Assembly: GCA_963745405.1 (NCBI GenBank)
Contig: CAVUWY010000002.1
Span: forward strand, 930,001-994,000
DNA length: 64,000 nt
Origin: C-114 sp963745405
Lineage (GTDB): Bacteria > Chloroflexota > Limnocylindria > Limnocylindrales > CSP1-4
Reading direction: 5' to 3'
Part shown: piece after piece, positions 15,739 to 23,530 of the stretch
Layout of the letters: the number at the start of each line of letters is the position of its first letter
Position numbering within the stretch: position 1 is the first letter of the stretch
Translations under genes and position numbers: made by a program
The notes under the pieces: model-generated
What the model was told of the DNA's origin: nothing
What the model saw: only the letters and a program-made list of their open reading frames with translations
Database searches by the model: none

Positions 15739-16524
15739 GTGACCTCTCGGGTGGCCGCGATCGACGTCCGCGACTGGCGCCCCCAGCTGTTCGGGAAGGG
15801 CAACGTCCGCCACGTCAAGGACCCCCTCATCGAACCGCTCTGGGACGGCGAGCGGGTGCTGCTCGTGGTCGGGGATGCCGGCTTCGGCGGTTCGGCGCCG
15901 CCTACCGCGGTGTCGTCGACCGGCGCCGAGGCGCCGACCTCCGACCGAGTGGCGACGGCCGACGGGGCGCCGCCGATCCTCTTCCTCGACATCGACGGCG
16001 AGGAGCTCGAGGGCCCGGCCCTCGATGCGATCGCGGCCGACCTCGGCACCGCGGCCCGGGCCGATGTGCTCGTCCTCGACGGGTATCTGAGCCGTCAGCC
16101 GAACACGCCGCCGCCGAGCTCACCGAGCCTCGGCGTCAAGATGCCGACCACCCAGCAGATGGTCGGCCAGATGCTCTTCGGGCGGAGGAGCTCGAAGTCC
16201 CCACGAGCACCGACGGCGGCCGGCCACGCCGATACCACCGACCTCGGCGTCCCGATCGCCTTCGTCGCCATCGACCTGCTCGCCATCGACGAGCAGGCCC
16301 TCCTCGACATCCCCCTGCTCGAGCGCAAGCGGATCCTCGACACCGCGTTCGACGAGACCCGCCTCCTGCGGCGGAGCCCGTACGTCCGGCCGCCGGTCGA
16401 CAGCTGGCTCATCGCCTGGCGCGCCCTCGGCTTCCACGAGCTCGCCTACAAGGCGGCCAACAGTCACTACTCGCCGGGCCTCCAGAACGAGGGCTGGGCG
16501 CGCATCACGATCCCCCTCGACTGA
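15739..16524 (+). CDS. degenerate ATP-dependent DNA ligase-like protein (pseudo-ligase)
   Basis: 261 residues, GTG start. Several segments line up in order with the adenylation domain of ATP-dependent DNA ligases: LIEPLWDGERVLLVV resembles motif I (EPKWDG-R), IAFVAIDLLAIDEQALLDIP and LLERKRILD resemble the conserved FDLL...LPL-ERR helix, and ELAYKAANSHYSPGLQNEGW resembles motif V (EG-V-K, Y-PG, W-K). The adenylated Lys of motif I is Leu here, and the middle is a low-complexity insertion (about 50-75, 115-155). Catalysis by the normal route therefore looks impossible; it may be a binding or scaffold protein. Homology is my inference from motif order. Confidence 0.6.
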   Translation: MTSRVAAIDVRDWRPQLFGKGNVRHVKDPLIEPLWDGERVLLVVGDAGFGGSAPPTAVSSTGAEAPTSDRVATADGAPPILFLDIDGEELEGPALDAIAADLGTAARADVLVLDGYLSRQPNTPPPSSPSLGVKMPTTQQMVGQMLFGRRSSKSPRAPTAAGHADTTDLGVPIAFVAIDLLAIDEQALLDIPLLERKRILDTAFDETRLLRRSPYVRPPVDSWLIAWRALGFHELAYKAANSHYSPGLQNEGWARITIPLD

Positions 16525-16554
16525 GAGGTTCGGACGCTCGAAGGCGACGAGTGG

Positions 16555-16560
16555 TAGGGT
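16555..16560 (+). promoter_or_regulatory. -10-like TAGGGT for the solute-synthesis cluster
   Basis: TAGGGT ends seven bases before ATG 16568. It supports that ATG over an in-frame GTG at 16559 that overlaps the hexamer. Confidence 0.4.
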
Positions 16561-16567
16561 GAACCGG

Positions 16568-18049
16568 ATGCCCTCGTCCGCCCTCCCGCCGGCCGTACGC
16601 GACGAGATCGCCCGCATCGGCCGTGCCGACATCATGGTCGGTATCCCGAGCTTCAAGAACGCCGCGACGATCGGGTACGTCGTCCGCGCGGCGCAGGCCG
16701 GGCTGGTCCAGTACTTCCCCGACCTGCGGCCGGTCCTCGTCAACGCCGACGCCGGCTCGCCGGACGGGACCGCCCGGGTCGTCGTCGAGACCGAGCCGCC
16801 GGACTACGTCGAACAGATCCTCCTCGTCCGCCCGAAGAACCGGCTCGCCCGGGTGAGCCTCACCTATCCCGAGATCGACGGCGTCGGTGGCAAGGGAGCC
16901 GCCCTGCGGACGGTCTTCGAGATGGCCGCCGCCCTCGAGGTCGAGGCACTGGTCGTCGTCGACAGCGACCTCCGCTCGATCCTTCCCGAATGGGTCGAGC
17001 TGCTGGCAGGTCCGATCCTCAAGGGCGGCTACGACTACGTTGCCCCGCTCTACGCGCGCTACAAGTACGACGGCACGATCACCAACACCGTGACCTACCC
17101 GCTCACCCGGGCGCTGTACGGGAACCGCATCCGCCAGCCCATCGGCGGCGACTTCGGGGTGTCCGGCGACCTCGTGCAGCACTACCTCGCCCAGGACGAC
17201 TGGACCGAGGACGTGAGCCGCTTCGGGATCGACATCTGGATGACGACGACCGCCCTGACCGGCGGCTTCGCGGTCTGCCAGGCCCGCCTGGGGGCCAAGG
17301 TCCACGACCCGAAGGACCCCGGCGCCGACCTCGGGCCGATGTTCCGCCAGGTCGTCGGGACGATCCTCCGCCTCGCCCGCGACCATGCCGACGCCTGGCT
17401 CCCCATCCACGGCAGCCACGACGTGCCGGCCTACGGCTTCGAGCGGATCATGGATCCGCCGCCGCTCGAGGTGAACACCCTGCGGCTCCTGTCGGAGTTC
17501 CACGCCGGCGCGCTCACCATGGCCGACACGTGGGCCGAGATGCTCGCCCCGGCCAGCCACCGCATCGTGATGACCCTGGCCCACGAGGCGGGCGAGCTCG
17601 TCGCCGCGGTCCAGCATCGGCTGGGGATCGCCGGCGGTGGCGAGGGGGTCGGCGGCGATGACGCCCGGACCTCGACCGGCGCCCTGGCCGAGGCGCTCGC
17701 CGCGTTCCACTTCCCCGACGACTGCTGGGCCCGGATCGTGTATGACCTCGTGGTGGCCGCACGCTCGCCGGACGCCCCGGTCGAGCGATACGTGGCCGCG
17801 CTCGTGCCGATCTACTTCGGCCGGGTCGGCAGCTTCATCATCGAGAACCGGACCCAGACGACAGAGCAGGCGGAGGAACGGGTCGAGCGGCAGGCCCGCG
17901 AGTTCGAGTTGCTCAAGCCGTACCTCATCGAGCGCTGGGGCGACGATGGTGGCGAAGACGCCCCGGCCGACGAGCCCACCGCCTCCGTGACCGGCGACGT
18001 CGCCGCGGCAGTTCCCGCCGCCGGCGGCACGGCCGGCCGACGACGATGA
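16568..18049 (+). CDS. GT-A glycosyltransferase, glucosylglycerate synthase-like
   Basis: 493 residues. Nucleotide-sugar-binding start IMVGIPSFKNAATIGYVVRA, the loop GVGGKGAALRTVFEMA, a DxD-type motif in LVVVDSDLRSILPEW, and QPIGGDFGVSGDL plus DWTEDVSRFGIDIWMTT, the pattern of retaining GT-A enzymes near GT81/mannosylglycerate-type synthases. The C-terminal 200 residues are helical. It is coupled by ATGA to a GpgS-domain protein and lies 2 kb from a glycerate kinase, so I infer glucosylglycerate (or mannosylglycerate) synthesis. Acceptor and donor are not proven. A C-terminal Ala/Gly tail is low complexity. Confidence 0.72.
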   Translation: MPSSALPPAVRDEIARIGRADIMVGIPSFKNAATIGYVVRAAQAGLVQYFPDLRPVLVNADAGSPDGTARVVVETEPPDYVEQILLVRPKNRLARVSLTYPEIDGVGGKGAALRTVFEMAAALEVEALVVVDSDLRSILPEWVELLAGPILKGGYDYVAPLYARYKYDGTITNTVTYPLTRALYGNRIRQPIGGDFGVSGDLVQHYLAQDDWTEDVSRFGIDIWMTTTALTGGFAVCQARLGAKVHDPKDPGADLGPMFRQVVGTILRLARDHADAWLPIHGSHDVPAYGFERIMDPPPLEVNTLRLLSEFHAGALTMADTWAEMLAPASHRIVMTLAHEAGELVAAVQHRLGIAGGGEGVGGDDARTSTGALAEALAAFHFPDDCWARIVYDLVVAARSPDAPVERYVAALVPIYFGRVGSFIIENRTQTTEQAEERVERQAREFELLKPYLIERWGDDGGEDAPADEPTASVTGDVAAAVPAAGGTAGRRR

Positions 18050-20055
18050 GCACCCGCTCGCCGCTCCCCGCCCGGATCCTCATCCCCGTCGCCAACCCGG
18101 CCACGGCCGAAGAGCTCATCCGCCTCGGCGCCGGGTTGCTCGACCCGCGGGCCGGCGAGCTGACCGCCCTCGGCATCGTCGAGGTACCCGAGGGGATGCC
18201 GCTGTCCGAGGGCGCGACCCGAGCCCGCCACGCCCGGCGGCTCCTCCAGCGGGTCCTCGACTTCGCGCCGGCCGGGACGGCCATCCACCCGATCGTCCGC
18301 ATCGGGCGCCATGCCGCCGAGGGCATCGTCGAGGCCGCCGCCGAGCAGGAGGCGGACCTCCTCATCTTCGGCTGGGGCGGCAAGGCCGCCTCCGGCCGCG
18401 AGGGCCGCGAGGGCCGTAACGGACGGGACGGTGGCGGAGGTGCCGGCAAGGCCCTCGGCCGGAACGGCCATGGCTCCGTCATCTCGCCGACGATCGACGA
18501 GGTCGTCCGCGAGTCGCCATGCGACATCGCCGTCGTCAAGCAGCGCGGCTCGACCGAGATCCGGCGGATCCTCGTCCCGGTCCGCGGCGGTCCCCACGCC
18601 GAGCTCGCCCTGCGCTTCGCCGACGCCCTGGCCCGGCGCCACGGCGGCGAGGTCATCGTCCTCCATCTCGTCCCGCCGGGGATCACCCTGGCGGTCCGCG
18701 CCCAGGCGGAGCGAGCCCTGGCGGCGTTCGTCAAGCAGCACGTCGGCGGCCGGGCGGAGGCGCGCGTTCGGGAGGCCACCAACGTCCGCAACGCCATCCT
18801 TCGCGAGGCGGAGAGCGTCGACCTCGTCGTCATGGGCGCCTCGGCACTGCCCGGCGCCGAAGGCGACGGATCTGCCCATCTCTTCGGGGCGATGCCGGAG
18901 GCGATCGCGACCCGGGCCCGCCCGACGGTCATCGTCGTCAAGACCCGCGAGACGATCAGCCACGTCCACTTCGAGCAGCTGGCCGGGCGGGCCGAGTCCC
19001 TCGCCGCCGCCGACCGGGCAGCCGAGGAGGTCCGGGCGGTCCCGGCCCGCGTCGAACGCTGGTTCGGCGAGTCCAACTTCCACCACGCCGAGTTCTCCGA
19101 CCTTCGGCGCCTCGTCCAGCTGAAAGAGAAGCAGGACCTCACCGTCAGCCTCGTCCTGCCGACGCTCGACGAGGAGGAGACGATCGGGCCCATCGTCCGC
19201 CGGGCGATCCGCGAGATGATGGGCCGCGTCCCGCTCCTCGACGAAGTCCTCGTCATCGACTCTGCCTCGTCCGACCGGACCCGCGAGATCGCCGAGGCCG
19301 AGGGCGCCCGGGTCGTCCAGCACCCCGATGTCCTGCCCCGCTACGGCAGTTTCCGGGGCAAGGGCGAGGCGCTCTGGAAGTCGCTCTACGAGACGTCCGG
19401 CGACATCGTCGTGTGGGCCGACACGGACGTCCGGAACTGGCATCCGCGGATGGTCTACGGCACGCTCGGCCCGCTCCTCCACGAGCCGCGTCTCCAGTAC
19501 GTCAAGGGCTACTACCAGCGCCCGATCGTCGAGGGCGGGATGCTCAAGGAGGGCGGCGGTGGACGGGTCACCGAGCTCGTGGCCCGGCCCCTCATCAACC
19601 TGTTCTTCCCCGAACTGTCCGGCCTCATCCAGCCCCTCGCCGGCGAGTACGCGGGGCGCCGGTCGCTCCTCGAGACCATCCCGTTCTTCACCGGCTATGC
19701 GGTCGAGATCGGCCACCTCATCGACATCGCCGAGCGGGTCGGGCTGGAGGGCCTCGGCCAGGTCGACCTGGAGCGGCGGATCCACCGGAACCAGGAGCTC
19801 GAGGGTCTGTCGCGGATGAGCTTCGTCATCCTCCAGGCGGTGATGAAGCGGCTCGAGGAGCGGCGCAAGGCCCGCCTCTTCGCGGAGATGGGCTCGACCA
19901 TGAAGCTACCCCGGTCGGGCAAGGGCCGGCTCGGCCTCGAGATCATCGAGCTCGCCGACCAGGAGCGCCCGCCGATGGTCCGCATCCCCGAATACCTCGA
20001 ACGTCGCCAGGCCCTGACCTCCGGCGCGGAGTCGCCGGTCGCGGCGCTCCGCTGA
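18046..20055 (+). CDS. gpgS: tandem universal stress protein domains fused to glucosyl-3-phosphoglycerate synthase
   Basis: 669 residues. Usp domain 1 (about 9-165, start ARILIPVANP) and Usp domain 2 (about 172-300, start RRILVPVRGG, with the nucleotide-loop-like VVMGASALPGAEGDGS) precede a GpgS-type GT81 domain: VSLVLPTLDEEETIGPIV, DEVLVIDSASSDRT, YGSFRGKGEALWKSL, the DxD-containing VVWADTDVRNWHPRM, and FFTGYAVEIGHLID. GpgS makes glucosyl-3-phosphoglycerate from an NDP-glucose and 3-phosphoglycerate, an osmolyte and methylglucose-polysaccharide precursor. The Usp part may sense ATP or stress. No GpgP phosphatase gene is visible nearby. Upstream coupling by ATGA. Confidence 0.85.
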   Translation: MSTRSPLPARILIPVANPATAEELIRLGAGLLDPRAGELTALGIVEVPEGMPLSEGATRARHARRLLQRVLDFAPAGTAIHPIVRIGRHAAEGIVEAAAEQEADLLIFGWGGKAASGREGREGRNGRDGGGGAGKALGRNGHGSVISPTIDEVVRESPCDIAVVKQRGSTEIRRILVPVRGGPHAELALRFADALARRHGGEVIVLHLVPPGITLAVRAQAERALAAFVKQHVGGRAEARVREATNVRNAILREAESVDLVVMGASALPGAEGDGSAHLFGAMPEAIATRARPTVIVVKTRETISHVHFEQLAGRAESLAAADRAAEEVRAVPARVERWFGESNFHHAEFSDLRRLVQLKEKQDLTVSLVLPTLDEEETIGPIVRRAIREMMGRVPLLDEVLVIDSASSDRTREIAEAEGARVVQHPDVLPRYGSFRGKGEALWKSLYETSGDIVVWADTDVRNWHPRMVYGTLGPLLHEPRLQYVKGYYQRPIVEGGMLKEGGGGRVTELVARPLINLFFPELSGLIQPLAGEYAGRRSLLETIPFFTGYAVEIGHLIDIAERVGLEGLGQVDLERRIHRNQELEGLSRMSFVILQAVMKRLEERRKARLFAEMGSTMKLPRSGKGRLGLEIIELADQERPPMVRIPEYLERRQALTSGAESPVAALR

Positions 20056-20066
20056 CGGGGCGGCCC

Positions 20067-21203
20067 GTGGCGGTGCCCGGCGGCCATCCAGGGGCCGCCC
20101 CGCTCACGGTCCTCTTCGCGCCCGACTCGTTCAAGGGCTCGCTCTCCTCGGTCGAGGTCGCGACGGCCATCGCCGAGGGCTGGCATCGTGCTCGACCCGA
20201 CGACACGCTCCTGCTTGCCCCGCTCGCCGACGGAGGCGAGGGCACCCTCGCCGCGATCGAGGCGGCCGGCGGCTGGGAGCGGCGAGACGCGGCCGTCCAC
20301 GATCCACTCGGTCGCCCGGTGAGCGCTCGGTGGCTCTATTCGGCGGATGGCGGTGAGGCGATCGTGGAGCTCGCCGAGGCGTCCGGGCTGTCGCGGCTCG
20401 ATCGCTCGGAGCTCGACCCGGCCGGGGCCTCGACGCTGGGGACGGGCGAGGTGCTGCGGGCGGTCCTCGACGCCGGCGTGAGCGGGATCGTGCTCGGCAT
20501 CGGCGGCAGCGCCACGACCGACGGCGGCGCCGGGATCCTCGCCGCGCTCGGGGCGACGGTCACGCCCGGGCTCGACGCCGTCGACCTCGGCGGCCTCGAT
20601 CCGCGGCTGGCCCGCACGACGATGCGGATCGCCTGCGACGTCACGAATCCACTCCTCGGGGAGCGGGGCGCGGCCGCCACCTACGGTCCCCAGAAGGGCG
20701 CCACGCCCGAGGACGTGCCCGTCCTCGACGCCCGCCTCGCACGCTGGGCCGATGCCCTCGAAGGCGCGACCGGGCGGCGCGAGCGCGACACGGCGGGGGC
20801 CGGTGCGGCCGGTGGGACGGGCTTCGGGCTCCTCTGCCTGACCGATCGCTTCGCCTCGCTCTCGCTCGAGCCGGGCGTGGAACTCGTGATGGCCGCCACG
20901 GGCTTCGACGCGAGGCTCGCCGAGGCCGACGTCGCGGTCACCGGCGAGGGCCGCATAGACGCCCAGACCGCGTTCGGCAAGACCGCTCTCGGCGTCGCCC
21001 GGCGGGCTCGGGCAGCTGGAGTCGCGTGCATCGCCGTCGGTGGCGGGGTCGAGCCGGCCGGGATCGAGGCGCTGGCCGCGGTCGGCGCGACGGTGATCCC
21101 CGTCCACGAGCGGCCACTCACCGCAGAGCAGGCGATGGCCCTCGGTGCCGCACCGCTCGTCGCGGTGGGCGAGCGTATCGCCCGAGCTCAGGAACTTGAC
21201 TAA
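20067..21203 (+). CDS. glycerate kinase
   Basis: 378 residues from GTG 20067 (GTG 20073 also possible). GarK/GlxK family: LFAPDSFKGSLSSVEVA, LADGGEGTLAAI, GIGGSATTDGGAGILAALG, ACDVTNPLLG, ATYGPQKGA, and AVTGEGRIDAQTAFGKT match the family landmarks in order. Phosphorylates D-glycerate, normally to 2-phosphoglycerate. Next to two glucosylglycerate-type transferases it could supply phosphoglycerate or recycle glycerate released from the osmolyte. Its TAA stop lies inside the first copy of the operator-like repeat of the next gene pair. Confidence 0.9.
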   Translation: MAVPGGHPGAAPLTVLFAPDSFKGSLSSVEVATAIAEGWHRARPDDTLLLAPLADGGEGTLAAIEAAGGWERRDAAVHDPLGRPVSARWLYSADGGEAIVELAEASGLSRLDRSELDPAGASTLGTGEVLRAVLDAGVSGIVLGIGGSATTDGGAGILAALGATVTPGLDAVDLGGLDPRLARTTMRIACDVTNPLLGERGAAATYGPQKGATPEDVPVLDARLARWADALEGATGRRERDTAGAGAAGGTGFGLLCLTDRFASLSLEPGVELVMAATGFDARLAEADVAVTGEGRIDAQTAFGKTALGVARRARAAGVACIAVGGGVEPAGIEALAAVGATVIPVHERPLTAEQAMALGAAPLVAVGERIARAQELD

Positions 21204-21219
21204 GTCCTCGGACTAAGTC
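21198..21219. promoter_or_regulatory. tandem GACTAAGTC operator of the Phd/PIN pair
   Basis: Two exact copies of the near-palindrome GACTAAGTC (21198-21206 and 21211-21219), centres 13 bases apart, just before the antitoxin ATG at 21231. Phd-type antitoxins usually autoregulate by binding paired palindromes, so this is a good operator candidate. The first copy contains the stop codon of the glycerate kinase gene. Confidence 0.6.
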
Positions 21220-21230
21220 ACCATCGAGCC

Positions 21231-21488
21231 ATGGAGACGAAGGTCAACGTCCACGAGGCGAAGACGCATCTCTCGCGGCTGCTCGCCCAGGTCGAACGCG
21301 GCGAGCGGGTGATCATCGCCCGGGCCGGCAAACCGATCGCGACGCTCGAGCCGATCGTCAATCGATCGCAGCGTCGGGTCCCCGGCCACGACAAGATCGT
21401 GATCCGGGCCGACTTCGACGACCCACTCCCGGAATTCGACCCCGACTACATGCATCCGGAGGATCCCCTTCGCGAGTCGCTCGGATGA
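21231..21488 (+). CDS. Phd/YefM-family antitoxin
   Basis: 85 residues. The N-terminal Phd fold TKVNVHEAKTHLSRLLAQVE followed by GERVIIARAGKPIATLEPI is the standard DNA-binding and dimer half. The C-terminal acidic tail (DFDDPLPEFDPDYMHPEDPL) should wrap the toxin. Overlaps the toxin by ATGA. Likely represses its own promoter through the two GACTAAGTC boxes. Confidence 0.9.
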   Translation: METKVNVHEAKTHLSRLLAQVERGERVIIARAGKPIATLEPIVNRSQRRVPGHDKIVIRADFDDPLPEFDPDYMHPEDPLRESLG

Positions 21489-21874
21489 AGGCGCTCCTGG
21501 ACACGCAGGCGTTCCTGTGGTGGAACGAGTCGGGCGGTGCGAGAGTCTCCCCGCCGGCCGCGGAGATCATCCTCGACCCCGGCAACGAGATCCTCCTCAG
21601 CGTGGCGAGCGCCTGGGAGATCTCGATCAAGGTCGCCAACGGGAGGCTCCAGCTCCCGGAGTCGGTGGAGCGGTATATCCCGGAGCGGATCGAGCGACAC
21701 TCGTTCAGGTCCCTCCCGATCGAGCTGACTCATGCGATGCGCATCTCGACCCTCCCGCATATCCACCGCGACCCGTTCGATCGGCTGCTCGTCGCCCAGG
21801 CGCAGATCGAGGGACTCCCGATCCTCACGGCGGACCCCGTCATCGCGAGGTACGACGTCGAGACGATCTGGTGA
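21485..21874 (+). CDS. PIN-domain toxin (VapC-like RNase)
   Basis: 129 residues. Acidic active-site segments typical of type II PIN toxins paired with Phd antitoxins: LLDTQAFLWW (first Asp), SAWEISIKVANGRL (Glu), and HRDPFDRLLVAQA with PILTADPVIARY (Asp residues). Predicted RNase inhibited by the upstream antitoxin. Its stop overlaps the GTG start of the endonuclease III gene (GTGA), so the toxin pair and the repair gene form one transcriptional unit. Confidence 0.9.
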   Translation: MKALLDTQAFLWWNESGGARVSPPAAEIILDPGNEILLSVASAWEISIKVANGRLQLPESVERYIPERIERHSFRSLPIELTHAMRISTLPHIHRDPFDRLLVAQAQIEGLPILTADPVIARYDVETIW

Positions 21875-22725
21875 CCTCGCCCACCGCAGAGGCCGCGCCG
21901 GCCCGGAAAGCGACCGCGAAGCGACGCGCGAAACCGCGCCGGCGACCCGCCGATCCCGGCAAGGCGTGGTCGCGCAGCCTCGCCGGCCGACGACCCGGCC
22001 TCGTCCCGTTCGTCCTCGACGAGCTCGCCGGCCTGTACGGCCACCCCACCTGGCGGCGGCGGCTCGACCCGACGAGCGAGCTCATCCTCACGATCCTCAC
22101 CCAGAACACGGCCGACACGAATGCCGAGAAGGCGTTCGAGGGCCTGCGGGCTGCGTACCCCTCCGGAGGTCCCGTGGAGATCCACGAGCCGGGTGCCGGC
22201 TGGGGCGGCGCCGGGCTGCCGCCGGGGTCGGCTCCCGACTGGGCGGTCATCGAGACAGCACCGCTCGAGGAGCTCATCGACGTCATCCGGCCGGGCGGCC
22301 TCGGACCGCAGAAGGCACCGCGGATCCAGGCGACCCTCCGCCACATCCGCGAGCAGCGCGGCGACCATTCGCTCGAGTTCCTCGGTGACATGTCGGCGCT
22401 CGAGGCTCGGGACTGGCTCACGGCGATCGACGGCATCGGGCCGAAGACCGCCTCGGTCCTTCTCCTCTTCTCGTTCGGCCTGCCGCTCGTGCCGGTCGAC
22501 CGGCACGTCGAGCGGGTCTCGAAGCGGGTCGGGATGATCCCGCCGAAGGCGACCGCCGACCAGGGTCACGACCTCTTCCTCGCCCTGCTCGAGCCCGACC
22601 AGATGTACGAGGCCCACGTGAACCTCATCCGCCACGGCCGCCTCGTCTGCCACGCCCGCAACCCCGACCACGGGGCGTGCCCGCTCGTGGCTCGGTGCCG
22701 CTTCGTCGATCGACGAGCCCCGTAG
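21871..22725 (+). CDS. endonuclease III-like DNA glycosylase with altered Fe-S ligand pattern
   Basis: 284 residues, GTG start. A basic Ala/Lys/Arg N-terminal tail of about 45 residues precedes an HhH-GPD domain: SELILTILTQNTADTNAEKA, the hairpin with catalytic Lys IDGIGPKTASVLLLFSFG and the catalytic Asp in VPVDRHVERVSKR. A base-excision glycosylase/AP lyase in this family removes oxidised pyrimidines. The C-terminal cluster region reads CHARNPDHGACPLVARC: C-x6-H-x2-C-x5-C, so His replaces the second Cys of the usual 4Fe-4S set. There is an insertion of about 25 residues after AYPSGGPVEIHE. It may be the Nth-related branch rather than Nth itself. Confidence 0.85.
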   Translation: MTSPTAEAAPARKATAKRRAKPRRRPADPGKAWSRSLAGRRPGLVPFVLDELAGLYGHPTWRRRLDPTSELILTILTQNTADTNAEKAFEGLRAAYPSGGPVEIHEPGAGWGGAGLPPGSAPDWAVIETAPLEELIDVIRPGGLGPQKAPRIQATLRHIREQRGDHSLEFLGDMSALEARDWLTAIDGIGPKTASVLLLFSFGLPLVPVDRHVERVSKRVGMIPPKATADQGHDLFLALLEPDQMYEAHVNLIRHGRLVCHARNPDHGACPLVARCRFVDRRAP

Positions 22726-22777
22726 CCGGCGCAGCGGTCAGCCGTTCGTACCGGGCCGGGCGGCCACGACCCCTGCC

Positions 22778-22783
22778 TATACT
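22778..22783 (+). promoter_or_regulatory. -10 TATACT for the second two-component operon
   Basis: TATACT ends six bases before ATG 22790, so the transcript is probably leaderless. No -35 match is evident in the GC-rich upstream sequence. The same hexamer precedes the tRNA gene. Confidence 0.55.
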
Positions 22784-22789
22784 CGGGCC

Positions 22790-23530
22790 ATGCTGAGCAG
22801 CGGCCACGGCGGCGGTGCCGTGCAGCCACCGCGGATCCTCATCGTCGACGACGACCCGAACCTGCTCGTGCTGCTCGCCGAGCAGCTCCGCGACGACGGC
22901 TTCGACGTGGCCACCGCCCGCGACGGCATCGAGGCTCTCCGCCGCCTCGAGAGCGGCTGGCCGGACCTCCTCATCATCGACATGATGATGCCGCGGATGG
23001 ACGGCCTGACCCTGGCCCGCGAGATCAAGGGCAGGGCCGACCTGCCGATCATCGTCCTCTCGGCCATCGACGCCGGCGACAGCAAGGCCGACACGCTCGA
23101 GGAGGTCGCCGAGGACTACGTCACCAAGCCGTATCACTATCCCGAGCTGCGGGCGCGGATCAATCGGGTCCTCCGCCGGCTCGGCGACCGGGTGCCTCGC
23201 CAGCGGCTCGTCCTCGGGCCCGACCTGTCCCTCGAGCTCCATCGTCGCGAGGCTCTCGTCCGTGGCTCGAAGGTCGTCCTGACGCCGACGGAGTCGCGGC
23301 TCCTGTACGCCCTGGCCGCCAACCTCGGCCGGACGGTGCCGACCGAGACGCTCCTCGCCCGCGGCTGGGCAGAGACCGAGGACGCCGATCCGTCCTATGT
23401 CTGGGTGACGATGCGGCGGCTCCGCCAGAAGATCGAGCCCGATCCGAACCGGCCGACCCACCTCCTCACGATCCGCGGCATCGGCTACCGGCTCGTGGCG
23501 TCCAGCCCGGTCGCCGCGGCGGGAACGTGA
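22790..23530 (+). CDS. OmpR-family response regulator
   Basis: 246 residues. Receiver domain ILIVDDDPNLLVLLAEQLRD with phosphoacceptor Asp64 (LLIIDMMMPRMDG) and the conserved Lys in YVTKPYHYPEL. The winged-helix output domain (about 140-240) has VVLTPTESRLLYALAANLGR and ends LLTIRGIGYRLV. First gene of a two-gene operon with the next kinase (GTGA overlap). The N-terminal dozen residues (Gly/Ser-rich) are extra. Targets unknown; TadE/TadG genes follow the operon. Confidence 0.93.
   Translation: MLSSGHGGGAVQPPRILIVDDDPNLLVLLAEQLRDDGFDVATARDGIEALRRLESGWPDLLIIDMMMPRMDGLTLAREIKGRADLPIIVLSAIDAGDSKADTLEEVAEDYVTKPYHYPELRARINRVLRRLGDRVPRQRLVLGPDLSLELHRREALVRGSKVVLTPTESRLLYALAANLGRTVPTETLLARGWAETEDADPSYVWVTMRRLRQKIEPDPNRPTHLLTIRGIGYRLVASSPVAAAGT

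Noticed and set aside
18410..18450. Repetitive Gly/Arg/Glu-coding stretch as a genuine DNA repeat
   Set aside because: It encodes a short flexible insertion within the first Usp domain (GREGREGRNGRDGGGG); too short and impure to call a repeat element.
17812..19785. 657-residue minus-strand frame opposite the GpgS fusion
   Set aside because: Antisense shadow of two well-supported glycosyltransferase genes; composition is Asp/Glu/Gly/Arg-biased with no domain.
22566..22829. Minus-strand small gene near the endonuclease III end
   Set aside because: Overlaps conserved C-terminal Fe-S region; no start signal.
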